In this document: piece after piece, positions 30,871 to 40,243 of the stretch
How positions within the stretch are numbered: position 1 is the first letter of the stretch
Layout: each line of letters opens with the position of its first letter
Origin: Symsagittifera roscoffensis
Taxonomy: Eukaryota > Xenacoelomorpha > Acoela > Convolutidae
Direction: 5' to 3'
NCBI RefSeq assembly: GCF_963678635.1
Contig: NC_087063.1
Coordinates: forward strand, 24,188,701-24,252,700
Length of the DNA: 64,000 nucleotides
Made by a program: the position numbers and the translations under genes
The notes under the pieces: model-generated
The model's input: only the letters and a program-made list of their open reading frames with translations
Told to the model about the DNA's origin: nothing
The model's database searches: none

Positions 30871-31825
30871 TCATTCTAGTCGGGGTGATGTTTCGTTCTG
30901 CAAGGTAAAATTTTATATTTTTGGGTCTTTCAACTGTAGTTTTACGTGTGAGTAATTCAGGTGGTGTATTTCGACTTAAAGTGTCTGGTAATGCAAGATT
31001 CTTTCCTGCTGTCCAAACTATATGTAAGTTTGGGAATTTCATTAGAATTAATTGAAATCTATAAACTCGGTGATTTGGATTAGATTTTTGTGTAAAGAGA
31101 AAAATGATTGGTTTGTGATCTGTGAATAAAACTGTTGGATGTTTTGATCCAAGTATTAGAAATTCATATTCTGTTAGTGTATATATTATGGCTGTACATT
31201 CTCTCATTAGAGTTGAGAGTCGTAGCTCTGCTTGAGTGAATAATCGAGAATTTGCTGATATAAGGTTCATTTTGTTTGTACCATTGTGTGATTGTAATAA
31301 TGCTGCGCCGATGCCAAAATTCGAAGCATCGCACATTGCATAGAATGGTTGATTTGGATCTGGAATTGTATTCGAAATTTGTTCAGTTAAGAGTTTTTTA
31401 ATTTCTTCAAATCGTGCTTGATGTTCTGTGTTCCATTCAAAATTATTTTGTTGTCTAAGTATATTATAGAAAGGTCTTAGGTATAATTGCATTTTATAGA
31501 CATATTTGCTTAAAAAATTTAACATTCCAAGGAATTCTTGGGTTTTCTTTTTGTTTGTTGGTGGTTGGAGCTTTTGAATAGCATCAATGCGTGATTTTAA
31601 TGGAGTGATTGTTTTTCTTTCTATATTATGTCCTAAGAATTTAACTCGTGTTAAAAAGAAGTGTGACTTGTCGGGAGCGGCCTTCAGATTTTCGTTCTGA
31701 AGTATTTTGTGATAGTGTTCTAAAACATTAAACATTTCTTCTTTTGTCTGTAATTGCATAAAAACATCGTCTAAGTAGGTGATTGCGTTTTTCTTAAGTA
31801 TTAGTGGTCGAAAAATTTTGCTCAT
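30851..31825 (-). CDS. pol: Reverse transcriptase (C-terminal half) and RNase H
   Basis: The catalytic YLDD is at about residues 18-21 (AITYLDDVF). Thumb sequence follows (APDKSHFFL, VKFLGHNIERK), then RNase H with its acidic residues in CDASNFGIGA, RECTAIIY and FTDHKPI. The tether ends in SRNTPPE, as usual for Gypsy-type Pol. The frame is the same as the RT front half but is separated from it by TGA at 31913-31915. The end at 30851 is a frameshift relative to integrase. Confidence 0.85.
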   Translation of the reverse strand: MSKIFRPLILKKNAITYLDDVFMQLQTKEEMFNVLEHYHKILQNENLKAAPDKSHFFLTRVKFLGHNIERKTITPLKSRIDAIQKLQPPTNKKKTQEFLGMLNFLSKYVYKMQLYLRPFYNILRQQNNFEWNTEHQARFEEIKKLLTEQISNTIPDPNQPFYAMCDASNFGIGAALLQSHNGTNKMNLISANSRLFTQAELRLSTLMRECTAIIYTLTEYEFLILGSKHPTVLFTDHKPIIFLFTQKSNPNHRVYRFQLILMKFPNLHIVWTAGKNLALPDTLSRNTPPELLTRKTTVERPKNIKFYLAERNITPTRMKKRSKN

Positions 31826-31912
31826 AAAAGCTGAAAATGCTGCTGGTCCTATGGATATTCCATAGAATAGGCTGTTGAATTCATATTGCTGATTTCCAAT
31901 AATAAATTGTGT

Positions 31913-32671
31913 TCAGCGTCGCGATTGTTCATCTAGTGGCATTTGATTATATGCACTATTCATATCTGCGGTTGTAAAGTATTTTCCGTTTATTTTTGTT
32001 AAAATAACTTGTATTGGTTCAATAGGCCAATTGCATTTTGATTCGTCTATTAGTGAATTAAGATATCTAGCGTCTAGAACTATTTTTAATGATTCTCCTT
32101 TTGCTAGGATGATAACAGGGTTGATAAATGTGTTACCTTTTGGTTGTTCTTCTTTGTTTACCGGTGAAATTATATTGTATTGTTCTAAAATATCGAGTAA
32201 TCTGTTCACTTTATCGTGTAAATGAATTGGTACTTTACTTGCTCTTTGTTTTTTGAAAACTGCGTCAGGTTTTAATGGGAGATGTAGTGATGAACTGATT
32301 TTGCCAACATCAAATTTAGATGTTGCATAGACTGATGAATATTTTATTAGCTGTTTGGCTAATTTATCAAATTCGTCTTGTGTTATTTGTGAATGTTGGA
32401 AGTTAAACATTGTTAAAAAGTTCTGTTGATTCTCTGTATAGTTATTTATGTTGAATGTAGGTTTGAAATATGGGGTTTTTGTGAAATAATCTGTATTTCT
32501 TTTTTCATTACGTATTATATTATTTATGGATAATTCTTCATTAAGAATTGTGGATTGACAAATATCTAATAATTGGAGTATATTATTTACGCGGTATGCT
32601 TTTTCGTGTACTGGTGATATCGTAGCGTTAGTTTTGCAATAGCCTAAAAGTCCTAAAGGTAATGTTACTTG
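31913..32671 (-). pseudogene. pol: Protease-RT linker and front of reverse transcriptase
   Basis: The frame is open from just after the stop at 32672-32674 to TGA 31913-31915. The first ATG is at 32410. The RT portion shows LKIVLDARYLNSLID and FTTADMNSAYNQMPLD, with the first catalytic Asp in TTAD. Both bounding stops are probably mutations: copies A and 15-18 kb read through the equivalent positions, and all pieces keep one frame. Hence protease, RT and RNase H were one polyprotein. Confidence 0.8.
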
Positions 32672-33898
32672 TTAGGGTGTATTGTTGTATACATGTAGAG
32701 AAATAATATCTGAATTCGCGTTTTTCAAATATTTTATGGATGAAATTGTGATTTTGAAAAACTTATGGATAGGTTTGAATTCAAAATCTGACATATAGAG
32801 TTGTTGTTTATTTTGTTTTTTATCATATTGGTGAACTTGTTTTATTGAAAAATTATATATGTTTCCTGATAGTGGTTTCAGGTGTTTTCTTTGTTGATTA
32901 TATATTGGATAAAATTTTGAAAAGAATGGTGGTTGTTTGTTTAATCTTTGAAAAAATGTTAGGGATGTGTCTTTTGTTTTTGTGTATTTATCTTTGATTA
33001 GTATTTTACTATTCAAAATGTTGATTGTTGGTATAAATTTAGAGATAAATGGTATTCCAATAATATTGTGTTTAATATCCGTGATATGGAATATTTGTTT
33101 AAATGATTTATTTAAAATTTTATTTTGCTCTATTGTTCTTGTGGGGAGAAGAAATAATTGAATTTTTCCATAGTTTACCAATGTTGAGCCTTGTGCTGTT
33201 GCTAGTTTACTGGAGGTTTCAAGAGGCGTTAGTTTTGGGTGTAATGATTTTATCTCATTCCATGTGGGAATGTTTATTATATTTGACTCTGCTCCTGAAT
33301 CAATTAAAAAATCAATTTCAAGATCTGGTGGTTGAAATTCTTTGTTTCTTGGACTTTCTAAAAGAAATGGTATTGTCCAAATTTTTTCTTTGGGTTGTTC
33401 TTTTTGTATATTTTGATAGATGTGATTTGTATTCAAGCATTTTGTTTTATTATTTTCATTGGATTGATTTGTAGTGTTGATTTCGTTAGTTTCTTGTGCC
33501 GTTTGTGTAGAATGGATGGGTTCAATATAATAATTGTGAAGGAGTTCTAATTGATTTTCATATATATGTGATGAAAAAGGTTGTTCATATATAATAGGTT
33601 CGTAGTCATTTTTGACTGCTATCATATTGATGGAAATAGTGTTTCCTGTATCACTTTCTGAATCTGATGATTCACAGTTTATTTGATTTAGTTGTAGTTC
33701 GTTATTTCCTGTGTCATCAATACCTGGGGGGTCTGATGTTGTTTCTGGGTTTGATTGTACTTGATTAATATTTCTTTGATGTTTAGGTGTACTACTTCTG
33801 TGGCGATTGTTAGAATTATTATAATGGTTATTATTCCTGTGTGGTGATTGGGAATAATTTCTATAACGGTTATTATAACTTGAATGTCGATTTGTGAA
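32672..33898 (-). CDS. pol: Gag tail and aspartic protease
   Basis: This frame is open from 33898 (first ATG at 33625). The first 90 codons are the true continuation of the gag tail, matching copy A, where gag and this part are in one frame. Protease shows DFLIDSGAESNIIN with the catalytic D-S-G, and ILNSKILIK-type strands. It ends at TAA 32672-32674, a position that is open in the other copies. The shift from the gag frame lies at about 33892, where this copy has one A fewer than copy A. Confidence 0.8.
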   Translation of the reverse strand, partial: FTNRHSSYNNRYRNYSQSPHRNNNHYNNSNNRHRSSTPKHQRNINQVQSNPETTSDPPGIDDTGNNELQLNQINCESSDSESDTGNTISINMIAVKNDYEPIIYEQPFSSHIYENQLELLHNYYIEPIHSTQTAQETNEINTTNQSNENNKTKCLNTNHIYQNIQKEQPKEKIWTIPFLLESPRNKEFQPPDLEIDFLIDSGAESNIINIPTWNEIKSLHPKLTPLETSSKLATAQGSTLVNYGKIQLFLLPTRTIEQNKILNKSFKQIFHITDIKHNIIGIPFISKFIPTINILNSKILIKDKYTKTKDTSLTFFQRLNKQPPFFSKFYPIYNQQRKHLKPLSGNIYNFSIKQVHQYDKKQNKQQLYMSDFEFKPIHKFFKITISSIKYLKNANSDIISLHVYNNTP

Positions 33899-35844
33899 TT
33901 ATTTCGTGATCTGTTTTGATAATTATTGTTTGGTCTGTTATAGTTTGATCTATTATATGAGTTATTCCTTGATCGATTGTTCGGGTAATTCTGGTTTCGG
34001 TTGTTTGAATAACTTCTAGTTCGATTATTGGAGTAGTTTCTATTTCTATTGTATGATGAGTTTCGTGATTGATTGTTTGGATAGTAATTATTCCTTGATT
34101 GGGACTTAGATCTAGAAACAAATTGTGTTGTGTTTGAATTTGATCTGGAGTAATTATTTCGACTATTTGGTCTATTGTAATGATTTTGTGACGAATTTTG
34201 TGTATTTCTTCGTTCTGGTGATCTTCCTCTATAATTTGAGTTATATGGTGATTGAGTTCTCGTGTAATTGGTATTGTTCGGAAGTGGTTTTCCTGAACTG
34301 CTGTTGCTGTATACATTTTTGTTCGGTAGATTTTGATCTTTTTTCATGTACTGATAGAATGATTTATTTGGTTCCTTGTATTTTTGAGGTTTGTTTTGAT
34401 TGTCCTGTTGTTTTTGTCTACATTCAGAAATACTATGTCCGTATCGTCGGCAATAATTACACCATTTTTTGAAAGATGGTTTGCCTTTAAAGTTTGGGTG
34501 TTTTTCATAAATATTGAGTATTTCAGTGATTTTTTCAACGAGGTCTGTATCTGATTCCTGTATATTGTTGATATTTGTGGTATTTGATTCAATTCGGTTA
34601 ACATATTGTAATTTCAAATTTTCTGTTTCTTCAAGTTTCATTGTGATTTCCGCTTGCTCTAGTTTGTCTACTAGTTTTCGAAAATCTAAATCGGGCTCTC
34701 GAATTGAGGAGGGATGGGATGCTCTCTTTTTTATTGCTATTTTCCTTAATTGAGGTGTTAAGGTCATCATTAAGATTTCTGTCATTTTTGTGTTTTTGTA
34801 GTCGTGTGTATTTAGTGAGTATGCTTTTCGAACTAGTGTTTCGATACGTACTGCTAATTGTTTGATGGTTTCATTTGGTAATCTGCGATTTTCATTACAT
34901 AAAACTCTTTGTTGTTGTTTGTTTCTTTCGGAGTCAAACATTTTTGAAAATTCTTGTGTAAATCTTTTCCAATTTGATTTTATTTCTATAGGCAATACTG
35001 AAAACCATTTTTGGGCTGCGCCGTCTAAGGTTGTCTGTATCAACGCTGTGCGTCGATGTATCCAATTTTGATGTAGTGGCGTATTAATTGGTTCAGGTCC
35101 TATATTTAAAATTAAATTTGCTGTTACTGCATTTAAATAATCTTCTACAGAATATTCAGGGTCTGTTCCTGTGAATACCATTAATGGTTTGTTTGATGTT
35201 ATTGATGATCCACCCATACGGTATGGATTCATTGTCATTTGTAATGATTCTGCTGCATTTGGCATTTGTGAAAAATTCGAAAGTTGATTTTTTGTTATTT
35301 CGTGTTGTTGAAGGTAATATGGAAGTGGTATTTCATTTTGCATTTGTGTTGGTTGATACGAGTGTGTAATCATTTGGTTTTGTGGCTGAATTGGTTGAAA
35401 AGATTGTGCATTAATTGGGTTTTGCATTTGCATTGGTTGTTGATTTTGTGTATCTGTTGGGTGTGGAGAAAAAATTCTATGATATGTATACGGTTTTTGT
35501 ACTCCTTGTCCACGATATTCTTGAGTGTATGGTGCAAATATATCTGGTTGTAAATAATCATCATCAGAGGATAAATAATCCGTTTGATGAGATGCTTGCT
35601 TTTTATTTTTATTCTGTTGAAAGAATGGGTAATTTTCACTACGATCCTGTGGAGGATGTGAATTAGTTTGAAAATTTACTGAGTTGGTTGTTGCCATTGG
35701 GTTATCCCAATATCGAGATCTTATCTGATTATTATTATTATTTCGTGGGGGATAGTTTGTTTTTGATGAATGTGCGTAATTATAATTGTGTTCCGCAAAA
35801 GTGTTTCTTGTGAACGTTCTGCGTGTTTTTGACGGTATTGTCAT
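33688..35844 (-). CDS. gag: Gag (718 aa) with CCHC zinc knuckle
   Basis: The order is: a Gln/Asn/Pro-rich front (residues 1-190), a capsid-like helical region (about 200-400, with PLMVFTGTDPEYSVEDYLN and NWIHRRTALIQTTLDGAAQKWF typical of Gypsy Gag), and one CX2CX4HX4C knuckle (CNYCRRYGHSISEC, near 480). A long Asn/Arg/Ser/Tyr-rich repeat tail (NRSRNNSYNR-type units) follows, likely RNA-binding and disordered. The last ~50 residues come from reading out of frame after a one-base deletion near 33892. The ATG overlaps the stop of the upstream ORF as ATGA, but copy A joins the two in one frame. The product forms the particle and packages the RNA. Confidence 0.85.
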   Translation of the reverse strand: MTIPSKTRRTFTRNTFAEHNYNYAHSSKTNYPPRNNNNNQIRSRYWDNPMATTNSVNFQTNSHPPQDRSENYPFFQQNKNKKQASHQTDYLSSDDDYLQPDIFAPYTQEYRGQGVQKPYTYHRIFSPHPTDTQNQQPMQMQNPINAQSFQPIQPQNQMITHSYQPTQMQNEIPLPYYLQQHEITKNQLSNFSQMPNAAESLQMTMNPYRMGGSSITSNKPLMVFTGTDPEYSVEDYLNAVTANLILNIGPEPINTPLHQNWIHRRTALIQTTLDGAAQKWFSVLPIEIKSNWKRFTQEFSKMFDSERNKQQQRVLCNENRRLPNETIKQLAVRIETLVRKAYSLNTHDYKNTKMTEILMMTLTPQLRKIAIKKRASHPSSIREPDLDFRKLVDKLEQAEITMKLEETENLKLQYVNRIESNTTNINNIQESDTDLVEKITEILNIYEKHPNFKGKPSFKKWCNYCRRYGHSISECRQKQQDNQNKPQKYKEPNKSFYQYMKKDQNLPNKNVYSNSSSGKPLPNNTNYTRTQSPYNSNYRGRSPERRNTQNSSQNHYNRPNSRNNYSRSNSNTTQFVSRSKSQSRNNYYPNNQSRNSSYNRNRNYSNNRTRSYSNNRNQNYPNNRSRNNSYNRSNYNRPNNNYQNRSRNNSQIDIQVIITVIEIIPNHHTGIITIIIILTIATEVVHLNIKEILIKYNQTQKQHQTPQVLMTQEITNYN

Positions 35845-36431
35845 TGATAATCCATTTGTGAATATTTTGGAGCAACCGAAGGTTTAACGGTTGATTGTAA
35901 GGTTACCTGTGCTAGTGAAGTGTTTGTATTTCTTGGTGTTGTTAAATTTGGACGTATCGGTGAAATACTTTGTTGTGTAGTTGTTGTTGTTTGGACGATT
36001 TCTTCATTTATGAAGTGTGATGGTGTCTGAATATCTTGTTGAGTGAGATTCCTAGTTCCATTAAGGTTTTCATTGTGTATGACGGTCGAATTTAAACTGT
36101 TATTTTGCGTATCAGGTAAAAATGTATTGTAGTTTAATGGTGTTGCATCAATGGATAATGGTATTACTCTTACACAATCTCTTGTATAAGATATAGTACT
36201 TATTGCTTGACTTGCAATTGATTGTGGGATATTTATGAATGTATAATGAGACCATTCGGGGTCCCAAACGTAGTCTGATTGTTCTGTGATGGCGGTATCA
36301 TCGTTTGAATTTTGAGGTCTGAAATTTTTTCTTGCTTGTGAAACTAAATCTATATTATGTGTGAAATAATCTATTATAAACCATGCGAAAATTTTTTTAT
36401 AAGTCATGTTTTGTATGTTGTGAAACATCAT
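35841..36431 (-). CDS. gag: Gag N-terminal extension, second part (196 aa)
   Basis: It begins out of frame inside the end of the first part and ends with an ATGA overlap into gag. In copy B (63740-64000) the equivalent is continuous with the first part. A conserved aromatic segment (WFIIDYFTHNIDL, then DYVWDPEWSH) precedes a Thr/Asn/Gln-rich tail. No domain is recognised. It may be matrix-like, with a membrane or packaging role. Confidence 0.6.
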   Translation of the reverse strand: MMFHNIQNMTYKKIFAWFIIDYFTHNIDLVSQARKNFRPQNSNDDTAITEQSDYVWDPEWSHYTFINIPQSIASQAISTISYTRDCVRVIPLSIDATPLNYNTFLPDTQNNSLNSTVIHNENLNGTRNLTQQDIQTPSHFINEEIVQTTTTTQQSISPIRPNLTTPRNTNTSLAQVTLQSTVKPSVAPKYSQMDYQ

Positions 36432-36981
36432 CTTTAGTGAAATTTTCTTTAATTATATGTAGAAAAGTTGAAAATAGTATGATTTCATGTCGTACCCTTA
36501 TATGTTTAGATGTCTCTGTCGGTGAGACACTTGGGATTGGGATTTCGTTTTCTAATATTGAGATATAACTATATATTATGGCAAAAACTTCATTAGTGAA
36601 TATGGAGTTTGCTCTTTGTGAGTTATGATATTGTATGCTTTTTATGTACTCTGAGAATACTTTTGAAAATTCTAAATCAAGGTCGTCTGTTTGAATTACA
36701 TATTTGCGGTGATTCGGGTTTGGTGAGCTGAATTCTATGGTGTAGATTCCGTATTGTTGTGTCAAATTACATATATCTTTCAGATAGTGATCAATAATTT
36801 GTCTTTTGATCTTTACATCTGGGAACTCTGCTTTACATGGGCTGATTCCGGGTTCAAATAAATTTAGGAGTAAATTCTTGCAAAGTATATGCTGTCCTCT
36901 ATCATTGGGTGCATCTACGAGGAAGGGGTAGATATCGTCATCATCTGGACTATCTTCACTTGAAGTGTGTGTTTGGCTCAT
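36397..36981 (-). CDS. gag: Gag N-terminal extension, first part (194 aa)
   Basis: The start at 36981 corresponds to the ATG at 63176 in copy B. An acidic N-terminus (SSEDSPDDDD) is followed by a mixed alpha/beta-looking region (ICNLTQQYGIYTIEFSSPN, DDLDLEFSKVF). It ends at TAA near 36397, followed by a one-base insertion. Copies A and B show the same protein, and B is open across this point. With the second part and gag it would make an unusually long Gag of about 1100 residues. Function unknown, no homologue recalled. Confidence 0.65.
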   Translation of the reverse strand: MSQTHTSSEDSPDDDDIYPFLVDAPNDRGQHILCKNLLLNLFEPGISPCKAEFPDVKIKRQIIDHYLKDICNLTQQYGIYTIEFSSPNPNHRKYVIQTDDLDLEFSKVFSEYIKSIQYHNSQRANSIFTNEVFAIIYSYISILENEIPIPSVSPTETSKHIRVRHEIILFSTFLHIIKENFTKDDVSQHTKHDL

Positions 36982-37423
36982 TTTTTCGTTTAATGACTGT
37001 TAATAGGTAATTATCGATATGCCTAATTGGTTGATTCCAATTATATAAATGTACTGGTTTGTGTTTATATTGCTTTTTTATTCTTCTTTTTCCTCTTTTT
37101 GATGAATTTGAAGTTGTTTCTGAGTCGGAAAAATATAATTGATCGTGAATGGGGCAATTTTTATCTATAGATTCTTTTAATTTATAAAGTTTGTCTAAAT
37201 TGCTGGCTTCTGATTCTGAAAATGCGTTTCTTTTTTTGGAAAATCTTTTTCGTGTTATTTGTCTTTGTTTAGTTATTATTTTCCTTTTTAGTGTTTGTCG
37301 TTTTGTTCTGATATATCCAACTGTTTGTGTATGAGGTGTGATTACAAGGTCGTATTTTTTGTTATCTATTTCACAGTTGTGTTAAACGATTGTTTGTTTG
37401 TTTCCTAGATTTTTAAATGACAT
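36956..37423 (-). pseudogene. Small basic ORF, broken by an early stop
   Basis: It is homologous to the intact 155-codon ORF of copy B at 62734-63201. Here codon 14 is TAA. The rest of the frame and its end, overlapping the start of the gag extension, are conserved. Confidence 0.65.
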
Positions 37424-38351
37424 AAGGTTTAGGATGACGGATGCAAAAAGTTGTTAGATGATTTCTATTTTCTTAAATTGTTAGTCCTTACGATTTTTTG
37501 GTTAGCTTAACCTGGGTCTATTTGTTCAGGGTTGGAGAGAAAAGTATATCGATTCCGAAGAATGATTTTTTGCTTTCTCGTGGCTAGTATAAGCTAAGGT
37601 GTTAACTTACTTAATCTTACTTAAGGGTAGTGATTGTGTTCAAGGGTTGGAGAATAGTATATCGATCCACAAGGTTCAGGTATAATTAGAACGCGAGTAG
37701 TTCGTTAGATACTATTTTAAACTTACTAAGTCTATGTTTTATCCTGGGTCTTGATAAGAGGAGGGTTCAAGTGAAGGATGAATAACCGAAGTTCTTCACT
37801 GTTTATCCTAATTTGAATGATTAGTTTTGTTCAAAAATTTCTATTAGTCTTGGGTTTTTTGAAAGGGTTGGATAGTGAATCGACGTTTGAGGTCGTTAGA
37901 CACTAGCTAAGTAGGTGGGGGAGAACAAAATTGTTCTTTTTGATCCATGGATAGGCCTTGATGATCAAGTTTAAATTTAATTAAATAGAAAATGAATTAA
38001 GATCCAAGGATAAGCCTTGATGATCTGATTTTAAGATTAAGTGAATATAAGTTTAAAATGGTTTAAATTTATTTAAGAAAAGATTTAGTGTTTTAATGAT
38101 ATTAGTGAGCTTATGATTGCTGTTATGTTTTAGGTGATGAAGCTGGGACAACTGATGATTTTATAATTACTAACAGTTTATTGTCATGCTACTAATTTTT
38201 ATTTTGATTTTCAATAAATATTTTCCAAACATGTTTTATATAATACTGCAGAATTTTAGAAAAACGATCTGAGATATTTTTATCAATCGTTATTGTATAT
38301 TAATAGTTTTGTTTAGCGCCTGAAATGATTATGAAGATTGACTTCAAGATT
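37424..38351 (-). other. Leader region of the main copy
   Basis: There is no long ORF. Three imperfect repeats of GGGTTGGAnAGnnnAGTATATCGAT type lie at about 37530, 37639 and 37864, and two hairpin units at 37942-37966 and 38001-38025. The same order occurs in copies A and B. An untranslated leader over 1 kb with repeated structure suggests packaging, dimerisation or internal translation signals. Confidence 0.55.
37942..38025 (-). promoter_or_regulatory. Repeated leader hairpins, main copy
   Basis: Each 25-base unit has GATC at both ends and CAAGG/CCTTG arms, able to form a stem with a 5-base loop and a 2-base bulge. Units are at 37942-37966 (one arm altered to CATGG) and 38001-38025. Confidence 0.55.
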
Positions 38352-38585
38352 TTATGTTTGCAAATGAAAATCTAAATTCATTGCTAATAAAATTCTAAAT
38401 ATAAAAGTTTGTGTTGGCTTTTGCCGTACTATCATATAACTATTTGGTAAGTTTCTACTTTGTCGTATGTCGTCTCTGGTTCGAGGTCTTCTTGCAATTC
38501 CGGGTAGTTCTGTTATCGTTCGGAATATTGGCTCGGATCTATTGAGTCGTAGAGACATTTCGATTAAATTATCGTCGTATAACAT
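38352..38585 (-). CDS. Conserved leader ORF, 77 aa
   Basis: It begins about 90 bases inside the 5' LTR. Its first 23 residues (including NLIEMSLRLNRSEPIFRT) are the same in copies A (14396) and B (61519), and a KPTQTFIF segment recurs in A. Downstream the copies differ by indels. It could be a short leader peptide or the first coding exon of a spliced message. No function is recognised. Confidence 0.45.
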   Translation of the reverse strand: MLYDDNLIEMSLRLNRSEPIFRTITELPGIARRPRTRDDIRQSRNLPNSYMIVRQKPTQTFIFRILLAMNLDFHLQT

Positions 38586-38672
38586 TTTAAAAATGTTTTG
38601 TCTAAATTCTAATCTATTTTTGGTTAATTCTAAGCTATTAAGGTCTTGTTCGAGACTTATGGTCGCACCAGA

Positions 38673-39082
38673 TGAGTTAGGACCGATGTGGTTAACTCAT
38701 AGAGTAATTTCGGATAGGGTACACCGTCTGCTCGTCACGCTATCTTATTTTCGGCCGGATAGATTCGTGCAACTTCTTAGTCTAATACCGATCCTAATCT
38801 TACTCTTTTACTTTCTAGTCTCAGGGTGTTTAACTAGTCTCTGCTAGGCTCAATAGATCTAGGGTATACTGGTTTGTTGCGGCTGCTGAAGTTCTCTTGG
38901 AGAGACAACTAATTTCTAAGTTAAATTCAAATCTCTCTGGTGCTGAAATTACAAGTAATTTCAGCACTTACAAATAAGTGGGTTGTTAGTTAGATGAATC
39001 ATGATTGGTTAATATTAAATACTTTACAGTGGTAAAATATCTAATTTATCCAATCATAAAATGTAGTTTAGATCAGGTTCCA
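38673..39082 (-). repeat. Main copy 5' LTR
   Basis: This is the direct repeat of 20223-20633. Just inside (38672 downward on the minus strand) the element reads TC then TGGTGCGACC, a candidate primer-binding site beginning with the expected TGG. Confidence 0.9.
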
Positions 39083-40243
39083 CAGGGGAAGTATGCAAGC
39101 ACAGAAAAATGTAGGCAACCTTTTTTTTGAAAAACCCTTAATTGAAAATTGGTAGAAGGGTTTTTGAGAAAAAAAATAAAGTTTTTGCAGTAAGTGAAAA
39201 TTTTGCAAAGAGTCTCAAAAAAGTGAAATAAAAAAACTCAATCTCATAAAAACCTATTTTTATCAAACAGGAGTTCTAGGCAAACATTCTAAGCAAGAAA
39301 TTTGAAATTCAAACTGATAGCTGAACAAAATCTACGAAAGCAGAAACAAGGCCGATGATCTTTGACCAGACACCAGCAGAAAGAACCGAAGAAAAAAGAC
39401 TAAAAAAAACTTTATCAAGTCCCTCCTGAAGCACCCGTAGTAACTAGTACCTTTTCATCTGCTAAAATTGAGTTTCAGTGAAGTTGAGCATGTCATGCAG
39501 CTGACATGCTCAGTTTCATGAAACTTCAAATTTGAGTCGTTAACTCAATTTGTTAAACTAGTTGTTAACCCAAAAAAGTCTACATTCCGATTTGATAACG
39601 CTTTCTAATCGCAAGCGTAAAAAAATTGAATCATCAAATTCAAGAAGTACCTGATCAAATTTTAGTTTGCCTATTTCGTTCTACTTTGCATTTTTTTGGT
39701 TCTATCTGGTTTTTCAAAGTGAGTTTGTTGATTTTTTTGGTTGAATTTTAACAGGATTTTTATTTGAAAACTCAAATTTGTATAGAATATTCTTGAGTAT
39801 TTTTCTCACAGGATCAGATCTTGTTGGTAACATTTTTTCGGCTGAGCTAGTTACCAAGCCGTGTACATCTGAAATATAATAACTTATTTTGGCAATGAAG
39901 TACTATAAATTTCTTCTTGTTTGCCTTAAGGGCCGAAACACGAGAACTAATTATCTGACCGAGACCTGAGAAAAAAATTTACAAATTTACTGGCCGTCAC
40001 TTTCTCTTGGAACTATTACCCTCAAGTTTATGATCCCGCCGATTTACTGCGTTTATCCCGCTGTGGAGCAATCTAAGTCAAACTTTACCGTATAAACTTT
40101 CGGAATAACCTCAATACTTTAAGCCCACATAGTTTATGATATGGATTATGATTAATAACAGGTGGCTGAATAAACAAGTCTATCAAAGTTCTTCAAAGAG
40201 TCAAGAATTGGTAGTCACAATATGAAATGGCTTTAATCTTCAA
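39083..40243. other. Intergenic DNA with a short perfect hairpin and palindrome
   Basis: No gene was seen. TGAGCATGTCA (39485-39495) is repeated in exact inverted form at 39502-39512 with a 6-base loop, followed at once by the palindrome AGTTTCATGAAACT. Confidence 0.6.

Larger units (their letters stand above)
20223..39082 (-). mobile_element. Main copy: 18.9 kb env-bearing Ty3/Gypsy-type LTR retroelement with extra ORFs
   Basis: The element is bounded by ~410 bp LTRs differing at roughly 3% of positions by eye. Read on the minus strand it holds: leader with hairpins, basic ORF, gag N-terminal extension, gag, protease, RT, RNase H, integrase, small basic ORF, two small hydrophobic ORFs, a Ser/Thr/Pro-rich ORF, an envelope in two parts, and three last ORFs. 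The order PR-RT-RH-IN and the GPY/F motif in integrase place it in the Ty3/Gypsy (Metaviridae) group. At 18.9 kb it is far longer than the 5-10 kb usual for that group, with all of the excess in env and accessory ORFs and leader. Multiple stops and frameshifts mean that this copy is probably inactive. Both flanks show GGGGAAG, but I could not define an exact target-site duplication. Confidence 0.9.

Noticed and set aside
30862-30872. A AAA AAC slippery site at the RNase H/integrase junction
   Set aside because: It is in the integrase phase, and the shift from RNase H would be +1. A simple indel in the A-run is the better explanation.
33873-34604. Open frames of 147 and 86 codons inside gag in other frames
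   Set aside because: They are shadows of the repetitive Asn/Arg/Ser-rich gag tail, which lacks stops in several frames.
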